DNA of 64,000 bases from RH-AL1 sp965277735 (GCA_965277735.1 CBDIDO010000003.1:806001-870000); one strand, 5' to 3'; numbered from the stretch's first letter, positions 30,804-40,390 are shown. Notes: a model not told the origin generated them from the letters alone. Made by a program: numbers and translations.

Positions 30804-32036
30804 TCAGTTGAGCGGGCGCTCGTCGACGATCATCGCGTCGTCGTCGGGCAGCGTGCCGGGCTGCACCAGCTCGACGGTGCCGGAGAGCTGCGTGACGACG
30901 CGCAGCGTCTCGCGCAGCTTCTCGTCGAGCATCGCCGCGTCGCCGGCATGCTCGACCCGCAGGATGAACTCGTCGCGGTCGCGCGGGCGCCGCGTGTAGC
31001 CGCGGATGCGCGTCACCTCGGGATGCCGCGCGGCGATCTCTCGAACTTGCGCGATGTGCACGCGCGTGTCGTCGATGTCGACGCTCGCCGGGTTCATCTC
31101 GCGCGGGCAGGCGATGCGCATGTTGGTGCGCCCGCAGGTCGAGGGCTGCGGCAGCAGCTTGGAGCGCAGGCCCGTCGCCAGCCGCACCAGCGGATAGTCG
31201 GGGTTGAGCCGGGTGACGACGATCTCGCCCTCGTCGCCCGCCGGCGTCGGCAGCCGCGTCTCCGGATCGACGATCTCGAGAATGAGCCCTTCGTTGACGA
31301 CGAGACCGGGCGTCGTGCCGCTCTCGTATGCGATGGGGCCGAGCTCGGCGGTCACGAGCACCTCGCGCAGCGCGATGCCGCGCAGCCGTAGCTCGCTGCG
31401 CTTGCCGGGCGAGGCGCAGCAGGCGACGAGGGCCGTGTCGAGGCTCGTCGTGCCGATGCCGTGGGAATCGGCATAATCGAGCAGGTCGCTGAGGTGTTTT
31501 GCCGGGCCGCAGTAGAACCGCGGCGCGAGCCGGCGCAGGGCCTCGAGCTTGCGGTCGAGGTCGGCGCCGCCCGCCGGCACCACCGGGCAGCCGATCGCGC
31601 GCGCTCCGGACTCGATCATGTGCCCAAAGGGAGAAAGGTCGTAGGCAAAACAATTGAGCACAGGCTCGCCCTTGCGCAGGCCAGCGGCATAGAGCACCCG
31701 CCCCATTCCCCACCAGTCCTTGGCGCAGCCGGAGAGAGCCAGCGGCCGCCCGTGCCACGGGATGACGTGGCAGAGGGCGCCGAGGCGCGTCGCCGCAAGG
31801 CCGCCGAAGGGCGGCGTTTCGTCTTGCTGAGCGATAAGGTCGGACACGCGGCGCAGCGGGATGCGCGCGAGCTCGGCGCGATTTGTCAGGCTCGCGGGGT
31901 CGATCCCCTTCAGTTGCGCGCGCAGGGCCGACGCACGCGAACGGGCGATCGACAGGACGTGGCGGAGGTCTCGAAAGAGCGCGGTCTCGCGCGCGGCCGG
32001 CTGTCGGTTTTCGAGTCGGTCGAAGTGATCGTACAT
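30804..32036 (-). CDS. Phenylacetate-CoA-ligase-like protein, degenerate P-loop
   Basis: 410 residues. The fold of PaaK-like adenylate-forming enzymes is recognisable: the entry AQLKGIDPASLTNRAELARIP, YESGTTPGLVVNEG, DEGEIVVTRLNPDYPLVRLATG and a C-terminal domain with TRIRGYTRRPRDRDEF. The canonical SSGTTGxP ATP loop is replaced by HVIPWHGRPLALSG, and STCGRTNMRI stands where GRxxD/K motifs fall. It may be a non-adenylating relative or use another nucleotide. It is upstream of thiD on the same strand. Confidence 0.75.
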   Translation of the reverse strand: MYDHFDRLENRQPAARETALFRDLRHVLSIARSRASALRAQLKGIDPASLTNRAELARIPLRRVSDLIAQQDETPPFGGLAATRLGALCHVIPWHGRPLALSGCAKDWWGMGRVLYAAGLRKGEPVLNCFAYDLSPFGHMIESGARAIGCPVVPAGGADLDRKLEALRRLAPRFYCGPAKHLSDLLDYADSHGIGTTSLDTALVACCASPGKRSELRLRGIALREVLVTAELGPIAYESGTTPGLVVNEGLILEIVDPETRLPTPAGDEGEIVVTRLNPDYPLVRLATGLRSKLLPQPSTCGRTNMRIACPREMNPASVDIDDTRVHIAQVREIAARHPEVTRIRGYTRRPRDRDEFILRVEHAGDAAMLDEKLRETLRVVTQLSGTVELVQPGTLPDDDAMIVDERPLN

Positions 32037-32177
32037 TGCGACCGTCGTCTACGCGCGCGGCGTTAAGGAAGGGCTTCCGTCAACTTATCGACAGATCGTT
32101 GCCACATGCGAGTCGACTTTCTGCGGATTTTTGCGCCACCGGGCGATTTCGCCTCCGTTGTGGCCCCAAAACACCGC

Positions 32178-32684
32178 TCAGGCGGTCGTCCCGGCGGGAA
32201 CGCGCCGCCGCCGCCGCACCTGGTGTCCCGTGAGATGGACAACGCCGCCGCCGAAGACGAAACCAAACAATCCGAGGGCCAACGCCTCGGGCGAGGTCGG
32301 CACGGCCGGCTCGAAATCGCTGTAGGCGCCGCGCGCGATCCGCTGGTCGTAATGCGTCGCGACGGTGGCGATGCGGGCGAGCGCTCCTTCGCTCTTCAGC
32401 GCCGCCTGCGTGTCGCGCAGATTCGCGAGGCGCTCGACGTCGTCCTGGATCTCGTCACCGCGCTCGCGCACAAACTTGTCGGTGTTGGCATGCAGCCGAT
32501 CGATGCCACCGCTCTGCGTGAGGCCGTGCTGGGCGCTGTCGGAGTCGAAGCGGGCGATGACGGCCGCAAGCTCGTCGATCGCGCCGCCGAGGCGCTGGCG
32601 ATATTGCTCGACGAACTCGGGCAGCTGCGTCAACGCCAGGCCGCAGAGCAGCGCGATGAAGAACGCGATGCGGCGGAAGATCAT
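32178..32684 (-). CDS. DUF2937-family membrane protein
   Basis: 168 residues. First helix RIAFFIALLCGLALTQLPEF, then YRQRLGGAIDELAAVIARFDSD, a long helical middle, and a second helix near the end (ALALGLFGFVFGGGVVHL) followed by a basic tail. This matches DUF2937, whose function is unknown. It stands alone between the PaaK-like and WD40 genes. Confidence 0.85.
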   Translation of the reverse strand: MIFRRIAFFIALLCGLALTQLPEFVEQYRQRLGGAIDELAAVIARFDSDSAQHGLTQSGGIDRLHANTDKFVRERGDEIQDDVERLANLRDTQAALKSEGALARIATVATHYDQRIARGAYSDFEPAVPTSPEALALGLFGFVFGGGVVHLTGHQVRRRRRVPAGTTA

Positions 32685-32747
32685 AGGCCGGTCTCCGGGC
32701 GGGGGCGGAGACAGCCTAGCATCATTTCACCGCGCGGGTCAGGACGC

Positions 32748-33752
32748 TCAAGATGGGACGCTCAGCAGATGCGCCGCGCCGCCGCTCGTGCCGAACAGCA
32801 GGCGTGAGCCATCTGCGCTCCACGCCATCGCCGAGATCGCGTCGCGCGCCACATCGGGTCGGTGCACCAGCATCTCACCTGAATCGAGAAGACGGACCAG
32901 GAGAACCCAGCCGTCCTCGTAGCCGACCGCCAGCATCAGCGCCTTCGGATTGAAGGCGACGCAGGAGACCTTGGCGCGGCGCGCCGCGACCTCGCGCGGC
33001 GGCTTTTTCATCGGGCCGTCCTTGTCGCGGAACGGCCAGACGACGCAGGTGTCGGCGCCCGAGGTCGCGAGCCAGAAGCCGTCCGACGACCAGTCGATCG
33101 ATTTGACGCGCGAGGGGTAGCCCGACATGCGCATGTGCGCACGATCGTCGAGCTTCCAGCCGTGCAGCGCGGCCTCCTGCATCGAGGTGACGAGGAAGCG
33201 GCCGTCCGGCGAGAAGGCGATGGCGAGATGCGACCCCTTCCACTCGAGCATCTCCGGCGGCGTGTCGGTGTTTGGAAACCACAGGCTGGCGCCGTTGTAA
33301 TGCGCGATCGCGATACGGTAGCCCTTCGGCGCGAAGGCAAGGCCGCGCGCGGTGGTGGCGACGGCGATCTCCTTCAGCGTGCCCTTGGCATCGCGGGCGA
33401 AGACGCGCTTGCCCGTCGAGAACGCGATCGCGCCATCGTCACGCGCGGCGAGCGCGTCGATCCACTTGCCCTTGGCGTCGTGCAGGACGCTCGTCGTGCC
33501 GTCGCCTTTCGTCGCGACGACGAGGCCGTCGTCGCCGCCGGTGACGAGCGTCGAGCGCGTGATGGCGCTGGCCAGGATCGCACCGTCGGCGTGGGCCGTG
33601 ACCACGTTTGCCGCATCGGGGGACCCCATCGTCAGCGAGCCGTCGTCGCGCGCGAGCACCGGCGTGCCGCCGATGAACGTGGCGGCATGCACGGGCGCGC
33701 CCGGCGTATAGGGGACGACGTGCTGCGTCAGGGACGTGGTTTGCTCGACCAT
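32748..33752 (-). CDS. WD40-repeat protein linked to the CobW-type GTPase
   Basis: 334 residues with at least five WD-like blades (LAIAFSPDGRFLVTSMQE, VKSIDWSSDGFWLATSGADTC, VSCVAFNPKALMLAVGYEDG, ISAMAWSADGSRLLFGTSGG). Cytoplasmic, no signal peptide. It starts 4 bases after the GTPase stop on the same strand, a pairing common in this order, so it probably acts as a scaffold in the same metal-related process. Specific partner unknown. Confidence 0.85.
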   Translation of the reverse strand: MVEQTTSLTQHVVPYTPGAPVHAATFIGGTPVLARDDGSLTMGSPDAANVVTAHADGAILASAITRSTLVTGGDDGLVVATKGDGTTSVLHDAKGKWIDALAARDDGAIAFSTGKRVFARDAKGTLKEIAVATTARGLAFAPKGYRIAIAHYNGASLWFPNTDTPPEMLEWKGSHLAIAFSPDGRFLVTSMQEAALHGWKLDDRAHMRMSGYPSRVKSIDWSSDGFWLATSGADTCVVWPFRDKDGPMKKPPREVAARRAKVSCVAFNPKALMLAVGYEDGWVLLVRLLDSGEMLVHRPDVARDAISAMAWSADGSRLLFGTSGGAAHLLSVPS

Positions 33753-33756
33753 GGGA

Positions 33757-34872
33757 TCAGGCGGCGCAGGCGGTGAAACCCTTGCGGATCTCGTCTTCCT
33801 TCAGGTGGCGCCCGATGAAGACGATGCGGCTGGTGCGCTTCTCCTCGGGCTTCCACTCGCGCTGCAGATCGCCGTCCATCATCATGTGCACGCCCTGGTA
33901 GACGAAGCGGCGCGGCTCGTCCTTGAAGGCGAGGATGCCCTTGGAGCGTAGGATGTCGCCGCCCTCGCGCTGCACGTATTCCTGGATCCACGGCAGGAAT
34001 TTCTCGGGATCGACATCGCCGTCGATCGTCACCGAGAGCGAGGCCATCTCCTCGTCGTGGTAGTGCTTCAAACCACCATGGTCGTGCGCGTGGTTGTGGC
34101 CATGGTCCTTGTGATCGTGTCCATGGTGATCGTGCCCGTGGTGGTCATGCCCATGGTGGCCGTGATCGTGTTCATCGTGGCCTTGCTCGCCCTTGTCGAG
34201 GAAGGCCGGCTCCAGCTCGAGGATGCGATCGAGATCGAACGCGTTGCGCCCGAGCACGGCGTCGAGCGGCACGGCGCAGCGCTGCGTCTTGTGCAGCTTC
34301 GCATAGGGGTTGATCCCGCGGATGCGGGCCTCGACCTCGGCCAGCTCCTCGGCCGAGACGAGATCGGTCTTGTTGAGCACGATCACGTCGGCAAACGCGA
34401 TCTGGCTCTTCGCTTCGGGCGCATCCTTGAGGCGCGCCGCCAGCCATTTGGCGTCGGCGACGGTGACGACCGCGTCGAGCCGCGACTTCTTCTGAACGTC
34501 CTCGTCGACGAAGAAGGTCTGCGCGACGGGGGCCGGGTCGGCGAGGCCGGTCGTCTCGACGATGATCGCGTCGAACTTGCCGCGCCGCTTCATCAGCCCT
34601 TCCATGATGCGGATGAGGTCGCCGCGCACGGTGCAGCAGATGCACCCGTTGTTCATCTCGAATATCTCTTCGTCGGCGTCGACGACCAGCTCGTTGTCGA
34701 TGCCGATTTCCCCGAACTCGTTGACGATGACCGCATACTTCTTGCCGTGCGGCTCGGAGAGGATGCGGTTCAAAAGCGTCGTCTTGCCGGCCCCGAGATA
34801 GCCGGTGAGCACGGTCACGGGGATTTTTGCGTCCTGCGCTTCGTCCCGTCGCTCGTGAATCTCGGTCATCAT
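33757..34872 (-). CDS. CobW/COG0523-family zinc-associated GTPase
   Basis: 371 residues (ATG 34872 or the adjacent 34869). G1 GYLGAGKTT, the metal-binding motif GCICC (about 76-80), G4 NKTD, and the C-terminal CobW_C domain (SLSVTIDGDVDPEKFLPWI). A histidine-rich loop of HDHHGHDH-type repeats lies at about 235-265. The family inserts or delivers metals using GTP, and the His loop favours zinc. Its coupling to the WD40 gene is almost overlapping. Zinc-limitation regulation (Zur) is plausible, but I see no clear Zur box. Confidence 0.93.
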   Translation of the reverse strand: MMTEIHERRDEAQDAKIPVTVLTGYLGAGKTTLLNRILSEPHGKKYAVIVNEFGEIGIDNELVVDADEEIFEMNNGCICCTVRGDLIRIMEGLMKRRGKFDAIIVETTGLADPAPVAQTFFVDEDVQKKSRLDAVVTVADAKWLAARLKDAPEAKSQIAFADVIVLNKTDLVSAEELAEVEARIRGINPYAKLHKTQRCAVPLDAVLGRNAFDLDRILELEPAFLDKGEQGHDEHDHGHHGHDHHGHDHHGHDHKDHGHNHAHDHGGLKHYHDEEMASLSVTIDGDVDPEKFLPWIQEYVQREGGDILRSKGILAFKDEPRRFVYQGVHMMMDGDLQREWKPEEKRTSRIVFIGRHLKEDEIRKGFTACAA

Positions 34873-34984
34873 CGTCTCCGGCTGTTTGGCGGCCCCGATA
34901 TAGGGCTATAACGTATCACCTGGAAGCCCGTTGGCGTCTGCAAGCCCGCTGGCCTTCTCGGCCGCATCGGTCCATATCGGCGCC

Positions 34985-35569
34985 ATGAACCGCAATCGCC
35001 TCTTCACGATCGTCGCTTTCCTCGCGTGTCTCGGCATTGCCGGCCTTGGCATCGCAGCCATCCTGATGCCGCGCGGCCTCGTGCCGCGAGGCGCCGCCGA
35101 GGTCGGCGGCCCGTTCACGCTCGTCTCGCAGGACGGCACGACCGTCACGCAGAATGCGCTTCTCGGGCACCCGACGCTGGTCTTCTTCGGCTACACGCAT
35201 TGCCCCGACGTCTGCCCGACGACGCTCGCCGACATGTCCGCCATGTTCAAGACGCTCGGCGACGACGACAAGGCGCGCGCGCTCTTCATCACCGTCGATC
35301 CGCAGCGCGACACGCCGGTCGTTCTGAAGGATTACATGACGAGCTTCGACCCGCGCATCACCGCGCTGACGGGTACGCCGGAGGAGATCAAATCGGTCGA
35401 GCGAGCCTACAAGGTCTATGCAAAGGCCGTCCCCGACAAGGACGGCACCTATACGATGGACCACACGGCCATCACCTATCTGATGGACAAGGACGGCAAG
35501 TTCGTCAGCGCGTTCAACTTCGACCGCCCCGCGCAGCAGTCGGCGGCCGAGCTGAAGACCTATTTCTGA
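34985..35569 (+). CDS. SCO1/SenC-type copper chaperone
   Basis: 194 residues from ATG 34985. One N-terminal anchor (about 5-27) and a thioredoxin fold with the copper-binding CPDVCP (about 78-83) and distal histidine in TMDHTAITYL. It delivers copper to the CuA centre of cytochrome oxidase or acts as a thiol reductase in the periplasm. It is divergent from the CobW-type gene, placing two metal-related genes back to back. Confidence 0.94.
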   Translation: MNRNRLFTIVAFLACLGIAGLGIAAILMPRGLVPRGAAEVGGPFTLVSQDGTTVTQNALLGHPTLVFFGYTHCPDVCPTTLADMSAMFKTLGDDDKARALFITVDPQRDTPVVLKDYMTSFDPRITALTGTPEEIKSVERAYKVYAKAVPDKDGTYTMDHTAITYLMDKDGKFVSAFNFDRPAQQSAAELKTYF

Positions 35570-35572
35570 CGG

Positions 35573-35773
35573 TTAGAACAGCAGGTTGCGCAGCGCGGCG
35601 CCGGAGCCGTAGGGCGAGGTCGCGGCATCGCCGGCGATCGCGTAACCGAGGCGGGGCTGCGGCGCGTCGTGCTTCAAGACCAGCAGCGTCGAGGCGGCGA
35701 GGGCCAACATCAGAAGCGTCATGAGCGGGATGTGCAGCGGCATGGCCTTGGACCTGGATGGTAGAGATTTCAT
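35573..35773 (-). CDS. Small membrane protein (66 aa)
   Basis: ATG 35773 follows GGTG by six bases. Positive start (MKSLPSRSKAMPLHIPL), one membrane helix (MTLLMLALAASTLLVL, about 17-33) and a short polar tail ending NLLF. Family not recognised. It converges with the SCO gene, whose stop is 3 bases away, so no terminator separates them. Confidence 0.5.
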   Translation of the reverse strand: MKSLPSRSKAMPLHIPLMTLLMLALAASTLLVLKHDAPQPRLGYAIAGDAATSPYGSGAALRNLLF

Positions 35774-35905
35774 CGAATGCACCTAGGCATTGCTGCAGCG
35801 CACAACAGCGGGCAGATTTGCAGGCCAGATGCGCTTGAAATGGGCACCTGCGCGTCACGGTAGGCGGATTGCGCGCCGCTCGATGCCCGTGCTCTGAAAG
35901 TTCGC

Positions 35906-36559
35906 ATGTGCGACGAGGGCGTCCTCCTGCTACACGGCCTGGGTCGGAGTTCGGCCTCGATGGCGCGCATGGCGGCAGCGCTCGCTGCAGACGGCTACCG
36001 CACGCTCAATCTCGATTATCCGAGCCGCAAGCGCGACCTTGCCGCGCTCGCCGACTATGTGCAGGTGCGGGTCGGCGCCTGGAGCGAGGCATCGGACGGG
36101 CGCTTGCATGTCGTGACCCATTCGATGGGCGGTCTCGTCGCCCGCGTGTGGGCCGGCCGCCACCGGCCGCCGCAGCTCAGGCGCCTCGTCATGCTGGCGC
36201 CGCCGAACCAGGGCAGCGAGATCACCGATCTCCTCGGTCGCGCGCGCGCCTATCGGGCGGTCTTCGGCCCGGCGGGCGCGCAGCTCGGCACGCGGCGCGA
36301 TGCGGCCACCGCGGCGCTGCTCGCGAAGCCGCTCGAGTGCGAGGTGGGAATCATCGCCGGGACGCGCTCGCTCGATCCCGCCGGCTGGCTCGCGTTGCCC
36401 AAGCCCAACGACGGCAAGGTGTCCGTCGCCTCGACGCGGCTTGAGGGGATGGCTGACCATCTCGTGCTGCCGGCGACGCACACATTCCTCATGCGCCACC
36501 CCGCGGTCATCGCCGCGACGCTCGATTTCCTCCGCGACGGTCATTTCCAGCGGCGTTGA
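35906..36559 (+). CDS. Alpha/beta hydrolase, lipase-like
   Basis: 217 residues. VLLLHGLGRSSASM (oxyanion), YRTLNLDYPSRK, and the nucleophile elbow THSMGGLVAR with Ser73; the late His is in PATHTFLMRHPAVI. MLAPPNQGSEITD matches cytoplasmic triacylglycerol-lipase-like esterases. No signal peptide. Substrate unknown. Convergent with the transporter at 36573. Confidence 0.85.
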   Translation: MCDEGVLLLHGLGRSSASMARMAAALAADGYRTLNLDYPSRKRDLAALADYVQVRVGAWSEASDGRLHVVTHSMGGLVARVWAGRHRPPQLRRLVMLAPPNQGSEITDLLGRARAYRAVFGPAGAQLGTRRDAATAALLAKPLECEVGIIAGTRSLDPAGWLALPKPNDGKVSVASTRLEGMADHLVLPATHTFLMRHPAVIAATLDFLRDGHFQRR

Positions 36560-36572
36560 GCACGCCGTCCGC

Positions 36573-37841
36573 TCAGTCCAGCGTCTTGCCGCGGGTCTCC
36601 GGCATCATGAACGCGGCGGCTGCGCCGATGAGGCCCGTGACGGCGAGGTAATAGGCCGGCGCGAGCTTGTCGCCGCTAACCGCGATCAGCTTGTTGATCA
36701 CCCATTGCGTCGAGCCCCCGAAGATCGTGACGGCCAGCGCGTAGGCGACGGAGAGCCCGGCGCTGCGCACCGCGCGCGGGAGCGCCTCGGGAATGCCGAC
36801 GATCGAGCCGGCGCTGGCGAAATTGGTGAGGATCGAAACGATGATCGTCGCCGCGATGACGCTCGTCGCCGACCGATCGCGCACCACCCAGACGAACGCC
36901 GGTATCGCGACCAGCGCGACCGCGAGGCGCGGATAGATCATCAGCGGCCGCCGGCCGATCCGGTCGGCGAGCCAGCCCCCGAGCAGGCTGAAGACGATCG
37001 ACGTCACGCCGAGCGCGACGGTCACCTCAGCCGAAATCTTGAGCGGCAGGCCGAGCGTGGTGCTGGCGTAGGTCGGCATGTTGATGCCGGCGTAGGTCGC
37101 GATCGTCGAGGCCATGATCATCAGGAAACCGGCGACGAGGAGCTTGCCGTGTCCGCGCGAAAGCGTCGTCAGCACCTCGCCTACCGACTGGCCGTCCTCG
37201 GTCTCGGCGGTCTCGGGCAGATGGTTGCGGATGACGAGACCGACGGGGACGATGAGGAACCCGATAAGAAAGGGGATGCGCCAGCCCCAGTCGTGCATCG
37301 CCTCCTTGCTGAGCGAATAGGCCAGCACCACGCCGATGCCGCCGGCGAAGAGCTGGGCGACGCCCTGGCTCGCGAGCTGCCAGCTCGCCATCAGCCCGCG
37401 CCGGTTCGGTGCGGCCGCCTCGACGAGATAGGCCGTGGATGGTCCTACCTCGCCGCCGAGCGCGAAGCCCTGCACGAGCCGGCCGATCACGACGAGTGCC
37501 GGCGCCGCCCAGCCGATCGTGCGGAACGGCGGGGTCGCGGCGATGATCAGCATGCCGGCTGCCATCAGCGCGATCGTGACCAGCATGGCGGGCTTGCGGC
37601 CGGCCTTGTCGGCGAACGCGCCGAGCATCACCGCGCCGACTGGCCGCGAGAAGAAGCCTATCCAGAACACGAGGAGCGCCGAGAGCAGGCGCCCGGTGTC
37701 GCTGCCCGAAGGGAAGAACGCGTCGCCGATCTCCTTGGCGAAGAACGAGTAGGCGAGGAAATCGTAGAACTCGAGCGCGTTGCCGAGCACCACGGCGGCC
37801 ACGGCCTTGCGGTCGAGCGGGCTACGGGTCTGCGCGTCCAC
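36573..37841 (-). CDS. MFS transporter, metabolite:H+ symporter (MHS) family
   Basis: 422 residues from GTG 37841 (AAAGGA upstream). Twelve membrane helices; the loop 2-3 motif reads GAFADKAGRKPAML and the MHS marker NRRGLMASWQLASQG is present. MHS members import organic acids, osmolytes or amines with protons; substrate not readable. It is divergent from an omega-aminotransferase gene, so an amine or beta-amino acid is a reasonable guess. Confidence 0.9.
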   Translation of the reverse strand: MDAQTRSPLDRKAVAAVVLGNALEFYDFLAYSFFAKEIGDAFFPSGSDTGRLLSALLVFWIGFFSRPVGAVMLGAFADKAGRKPAMLVTIALMAAGMLIIAATPPFRTIGWAAPALVVIGRLVQGFALGGEVGPSTAYLVEAAAPNRRGLMASWQLASQGVAQLFAGGIGVVLAYSLSKEAMHDWGWRIPFLIGFLIVPVGLVIRNHLPETAETEDGQSVGEVLTTLSRGHGKLLVAGFLMIMASTIATYAGINMPTYASTTLGLPLKISAEVTVALGVTSIVFSLLGGWLADRIGRRPLMIYPRLAVALVAIPAFVWVVRDRSATSVIAATIIVSILTNFASAGSIVGIPEALPRAVRSAGLSVAYALAVTIFGGSTQWVINKLIAVSGDKLAPAYYLAVTGLIGAAAAFMMPETRGKTLD

Positions 37842-37923
37842 AGCATTCCTTTCCCGGCGCCGCGCGCCCTTGACCCCGCGCCGCGAGGGCTGATCTAGAC
37901 GTTGCGCATCGGAGGACCGAGCT

Positions 37924-39261
37924 TTGACCTCGAACGCGAACCTCGCAGCGCCGAACGATCTCGACGCCTATTTCATGCCGTTCACCTCGAGCCGGGCTTT
38001 CAAGGCGCGGCCGAAGCTGATCGCCTCCGCCGAAGGCATGTACTACGCCTCGACGGACGGTCGCAAAATCCTCGACGGCATCGCCGGTCTCTGGTGCTGC
38101 AACGCTGGGCACGGGCGCAAGCCGATCGTTCAGGCAATCCAGGCGCAGGCGGCCGAGCTCGACTTCTCGCCGCCGTTCCAGTTTGCGCATCCGAAGGCCT
38201 TCCAGCTGGCGACGCGCGTTGCCGATCTCGCCCCGGCCGGGCTCGACCACGTCTTCTTCACCAATTCCGGCTCCGAGGCCGTCGAGACCGCGCTGAAGCT
38301 CGCGCTCGCCACACACATCGCGCGGGGGCAAGGCACGCGGCAGCGCCTGATCGGCCGCGAGCGCGGCTATCACGGCGTCAATTTTGGTGGCACCGCGGTC
38401 GGCGGCATCGTCGCCAACCGCAAGCTGTTCGGCACGCTGGTCGCCGGCGTCGATCATTTGCCGCACACCTATAATCGCGCCGAGCAGGCGTTCTCGAAGG
38501 GCGAGCCGGACTGGGGCGCGCATCTCGCGGACGATCTCGAGCGTCTCGTAGCGTTGCACGATGCCTCGACGATCGCCGCCGTCATCGTCGAGCCGATCGC
38601 GGGCTCGACGGGCGTGCTCGCGCCCCCCAAGGGCTACCTGCAGAAGCTGCGCGCGATCTGCGACAAGCACGGCATCCTGCTCATCTTCGACGAGGTCATC
38701 ACCGGCTTCGGCCGGCTTGGCCATGCGTTCGCGGCCGAGCGCTATGGTGTTACGCCCGACATGATCACCTTCGCCAAGGGCGTCACTTCGGGCACCGTGC
38801 CGATGGGCGGCGTCATCGTGAGCCGCGCCATTCACGAATCGCTGATGCGCGGGCCGGAGCATGCGATCGAGGTGCCGCACGGTTACACCTATTCGGCGCA
38901 TCCGCTCGCCTGCGCGGCCGGCCTCGCCACGCTGGACCTCTACCGCGAGGAAGGGCTGTTCGAGCGCGCCCGGGCGATCGAGCCTGTCTTCGCGGAGGCG
39001 GTGCATGGCTTACGCGGGCAGCCGAATGTCGTCGACATCCGGACAATCGGCCTCACCGCCGCCATCGATCTTGCTCCGAGGGACAGCCTGCCCGGCCGGC
39101 GCGCCTTCGACGTGGTCGAGGACGGATTCTGGAACCAGAACGTCGTCGTCCGACAGGCGGGCGACTCGATCGTCCTCACCCCGGCGCTCGTCATTGCGGA
39201 GAAGGAAATCGGCCTGCTTGTCGAAAGGGTGGGGGCATCCCTGAGGGCGGCCACAACCTGA
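37924..39261 (+). CDS. Class III (omega) aminotransferase
   Basis: 445 residues from TTG 37924, eight bases after GGAGG. PLP enzyme: NSGSEAVETALK (114-125), DEVITGFGR (256-264) and the Schiff-base lysine in ITFAKGVTSG (Lys285). Closest in pattern to omega-amino acid:pyruvate (beta-alanine:pyruvate) transaminases (GYHGVNFGGTAVGG, HGYTYSAHPLACAAG). It transfers an amine from an omega-amino acid to pyruvate. Divergent MHS transporter. Confidence 0.92.
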   Translation: MTSNANLAAPNDLDAYFMPFTSSRAFKARPKLIASAEGMYYASTDGRKILDGIAGLWCCNAGHGRKPIVQAIQAQAAELDFSPPFQFAHPKAFQLATRVADLAPAGLDHVFFTNSGSEAVETALKLALATHIARGQGTRQRLIGRERGYHGVNFGGTAVGGIVANRKLFGTLVAGVDHLPHTYNRAEQAFSKGEPDWGAHLADDLERLVALHDASTIAAVIVEPIAGSTGVLAPPKGYLQKLRAICDKHGILLIFDEVITGFGRLGHAFAAERYGVTPDMITFAKGVTSGTVPMGGVIVSRAIHESLMRGPEHAIEVPHGYTYSAHPLACAAGLATLDLYREEGLFERARAIEPVFAEAVHGLRGQPNVVDIRTIGLTAAIDLAPRDSLPGRRAFDVVEDGFWNQNVVVRQAGDSIVLTPALVIAEKEIGLLVERVGASLRAATT

Positions 39262-39348
39262 GGTGTCGCGCCAGTTTGTCGCGAGGCTGACTAGTCTAGC
39301 TTTCGACTTGCGTGTTAACTGGTCTCCGCTCGATGACGGAGGACATTG

Positions 39349-39579
39349 ATGGCAGGTTCGACAGACCTTTTTACGGAGTGGGCAAGCCAGCCTTTCCAGC
39401 CGAGCCACCTCGACGGCAACGGTGCCGCGGTTGACGCCCCGACACGCGTGGCTGTTGCCCTCGAATACATCGCCGCTCAACTCGGCGAGATCAGCCGGAA
39501 GATGGATACGATCGGCTCTGGGTTCGGCGCGACGAAGGAAGATTTCGACGCCATGAACGATCTGCTGAGCAAGCTCTGA
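39349..39579 (+). CDS. Small hypothetical protein (76 aa)
   Basis: ATG 39349 follows GGAGG by six bases. Sequence MAGSTDLFTEWASQPFQPSH, then VALEYIAAQLGEISRKMDTIG and DFDAMNDLLSKL: a polar start, one amphipathic helix (about 35-55) and a second short helix. Soluble, family not recognised. Lies between the aminotransferase and trmB. Confidence 0.7.
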   Translation: MAGSTDLFTEWASQPFQPSHLDGNGAAVDAPTRVAVALEYIAAQLGEISRKMDTIGSGFGATKEDFDAMNDLLSKL

Positions 39580-39640
39580 TTTTCTGATTTCATACATCGG
39601 CCGCCGCCGACGCAGCGCCGGCCCGGGCAGAAACGCCGCA

Positions 39641-40375
39641 TTGACCGAAGTCAAAGACAACGAAGTCCGAGACACCGACGCCCAAGCCAACGACGGTCCG
39701 GCGTTCGTATCCAGAAAGCTGTACGGCCGCCGCAGCGGCAAGGCCCTCGCGCACTACCAGCGTGAGCTCGTCCGCACGCTCCTGCCCCAGCTCTCGCTCG
39801 ATCCCACGCGCGAAATCGATCCATCGCGCGCCTTCGTGCGGCCGATGCGCGAAGTCTGGCTCGAGGTCGGCTTCGGGGCCGGCGAGCATCTGCTCGCCAC
39901 CGCCACCGCCAATCCCGACGTCGGCCTCATCGGCTGCGAGCCGTTCCTCAACGGCGTGGCGCGCGCGCTCGCCGATCTCGCCGCCGCCGATCTCGACAAC
40001 GTGCGTCTCCATTGCGGCGATGCCGTCGAGATCATCGACCGGCTCCCCGCCGGCAGTCTCGGCCGCGTCTTCGTCTTCTATCCCGATCCCTGGCCGAAGC
40101 GGCGCCAGCGCAAGCGCCGCTTCCTGTCCGACGAGACGCTGGCGCGGCTCGCCCGCGTGATGCGCTCCGGCGCCGAGCTGCGCTTTGCGACCGACATCGA
40201 CGACAAGTGCGGCTGGACGCTCGCCCGGCTCCTGCGCTCGCGCGACTTCGCGTGGACCGCCGAGCGCGCCGCCGATTGGCACGCGCCGTGGTCGGGCTGG
40301 GTCGAGACGCGCTACGAGCAGAAGGCCCAGGCCGAGGGTCGGCGCCCCTGCTACATCACGGCCATCCGCCACTGA
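39641..40375 (+). CDS. trmB: tRNA (guanine-N7)-methyltransferase
   Basis: 244 residues from TTG 39641. SAM-binding VGFGAGEHLLA, GCEPFLNGVARAL, and the TrmB signature VFVFYPDPWPKRRQRKRRFL with the catalytic Asp-containing YPDPWPK. It makes m7G46 in tRNA. Convergent with the YgjP-like gene at 40391. A start at a later codon is possible, since the first 25 residues are poorly conserved. Confidence 0.95.
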   Translation: MTEVKDNEVRDTDAQANDGPAFVSRKLYGRRSGKALAHYQRELVRTLLPQLSLDPTREIDPSRAFVRPMREVWLEVGFGAGEHLLATATANPDVGLIGCEPFLNGVARALADLAAADLDNVRLHCGDAVEIIDRLPAGSLGRVFVFYPDPWPKRRQRKRRFLSDETLARLARVMRSGAELRFATDIDDKCGWTLARLLRSRDFAWTAERAADWHAPWSGWVETRYEQKAQAEGRRPCYITAIRH

Positions 40376-40390
40376 CGCTGTCGGTAGCGT

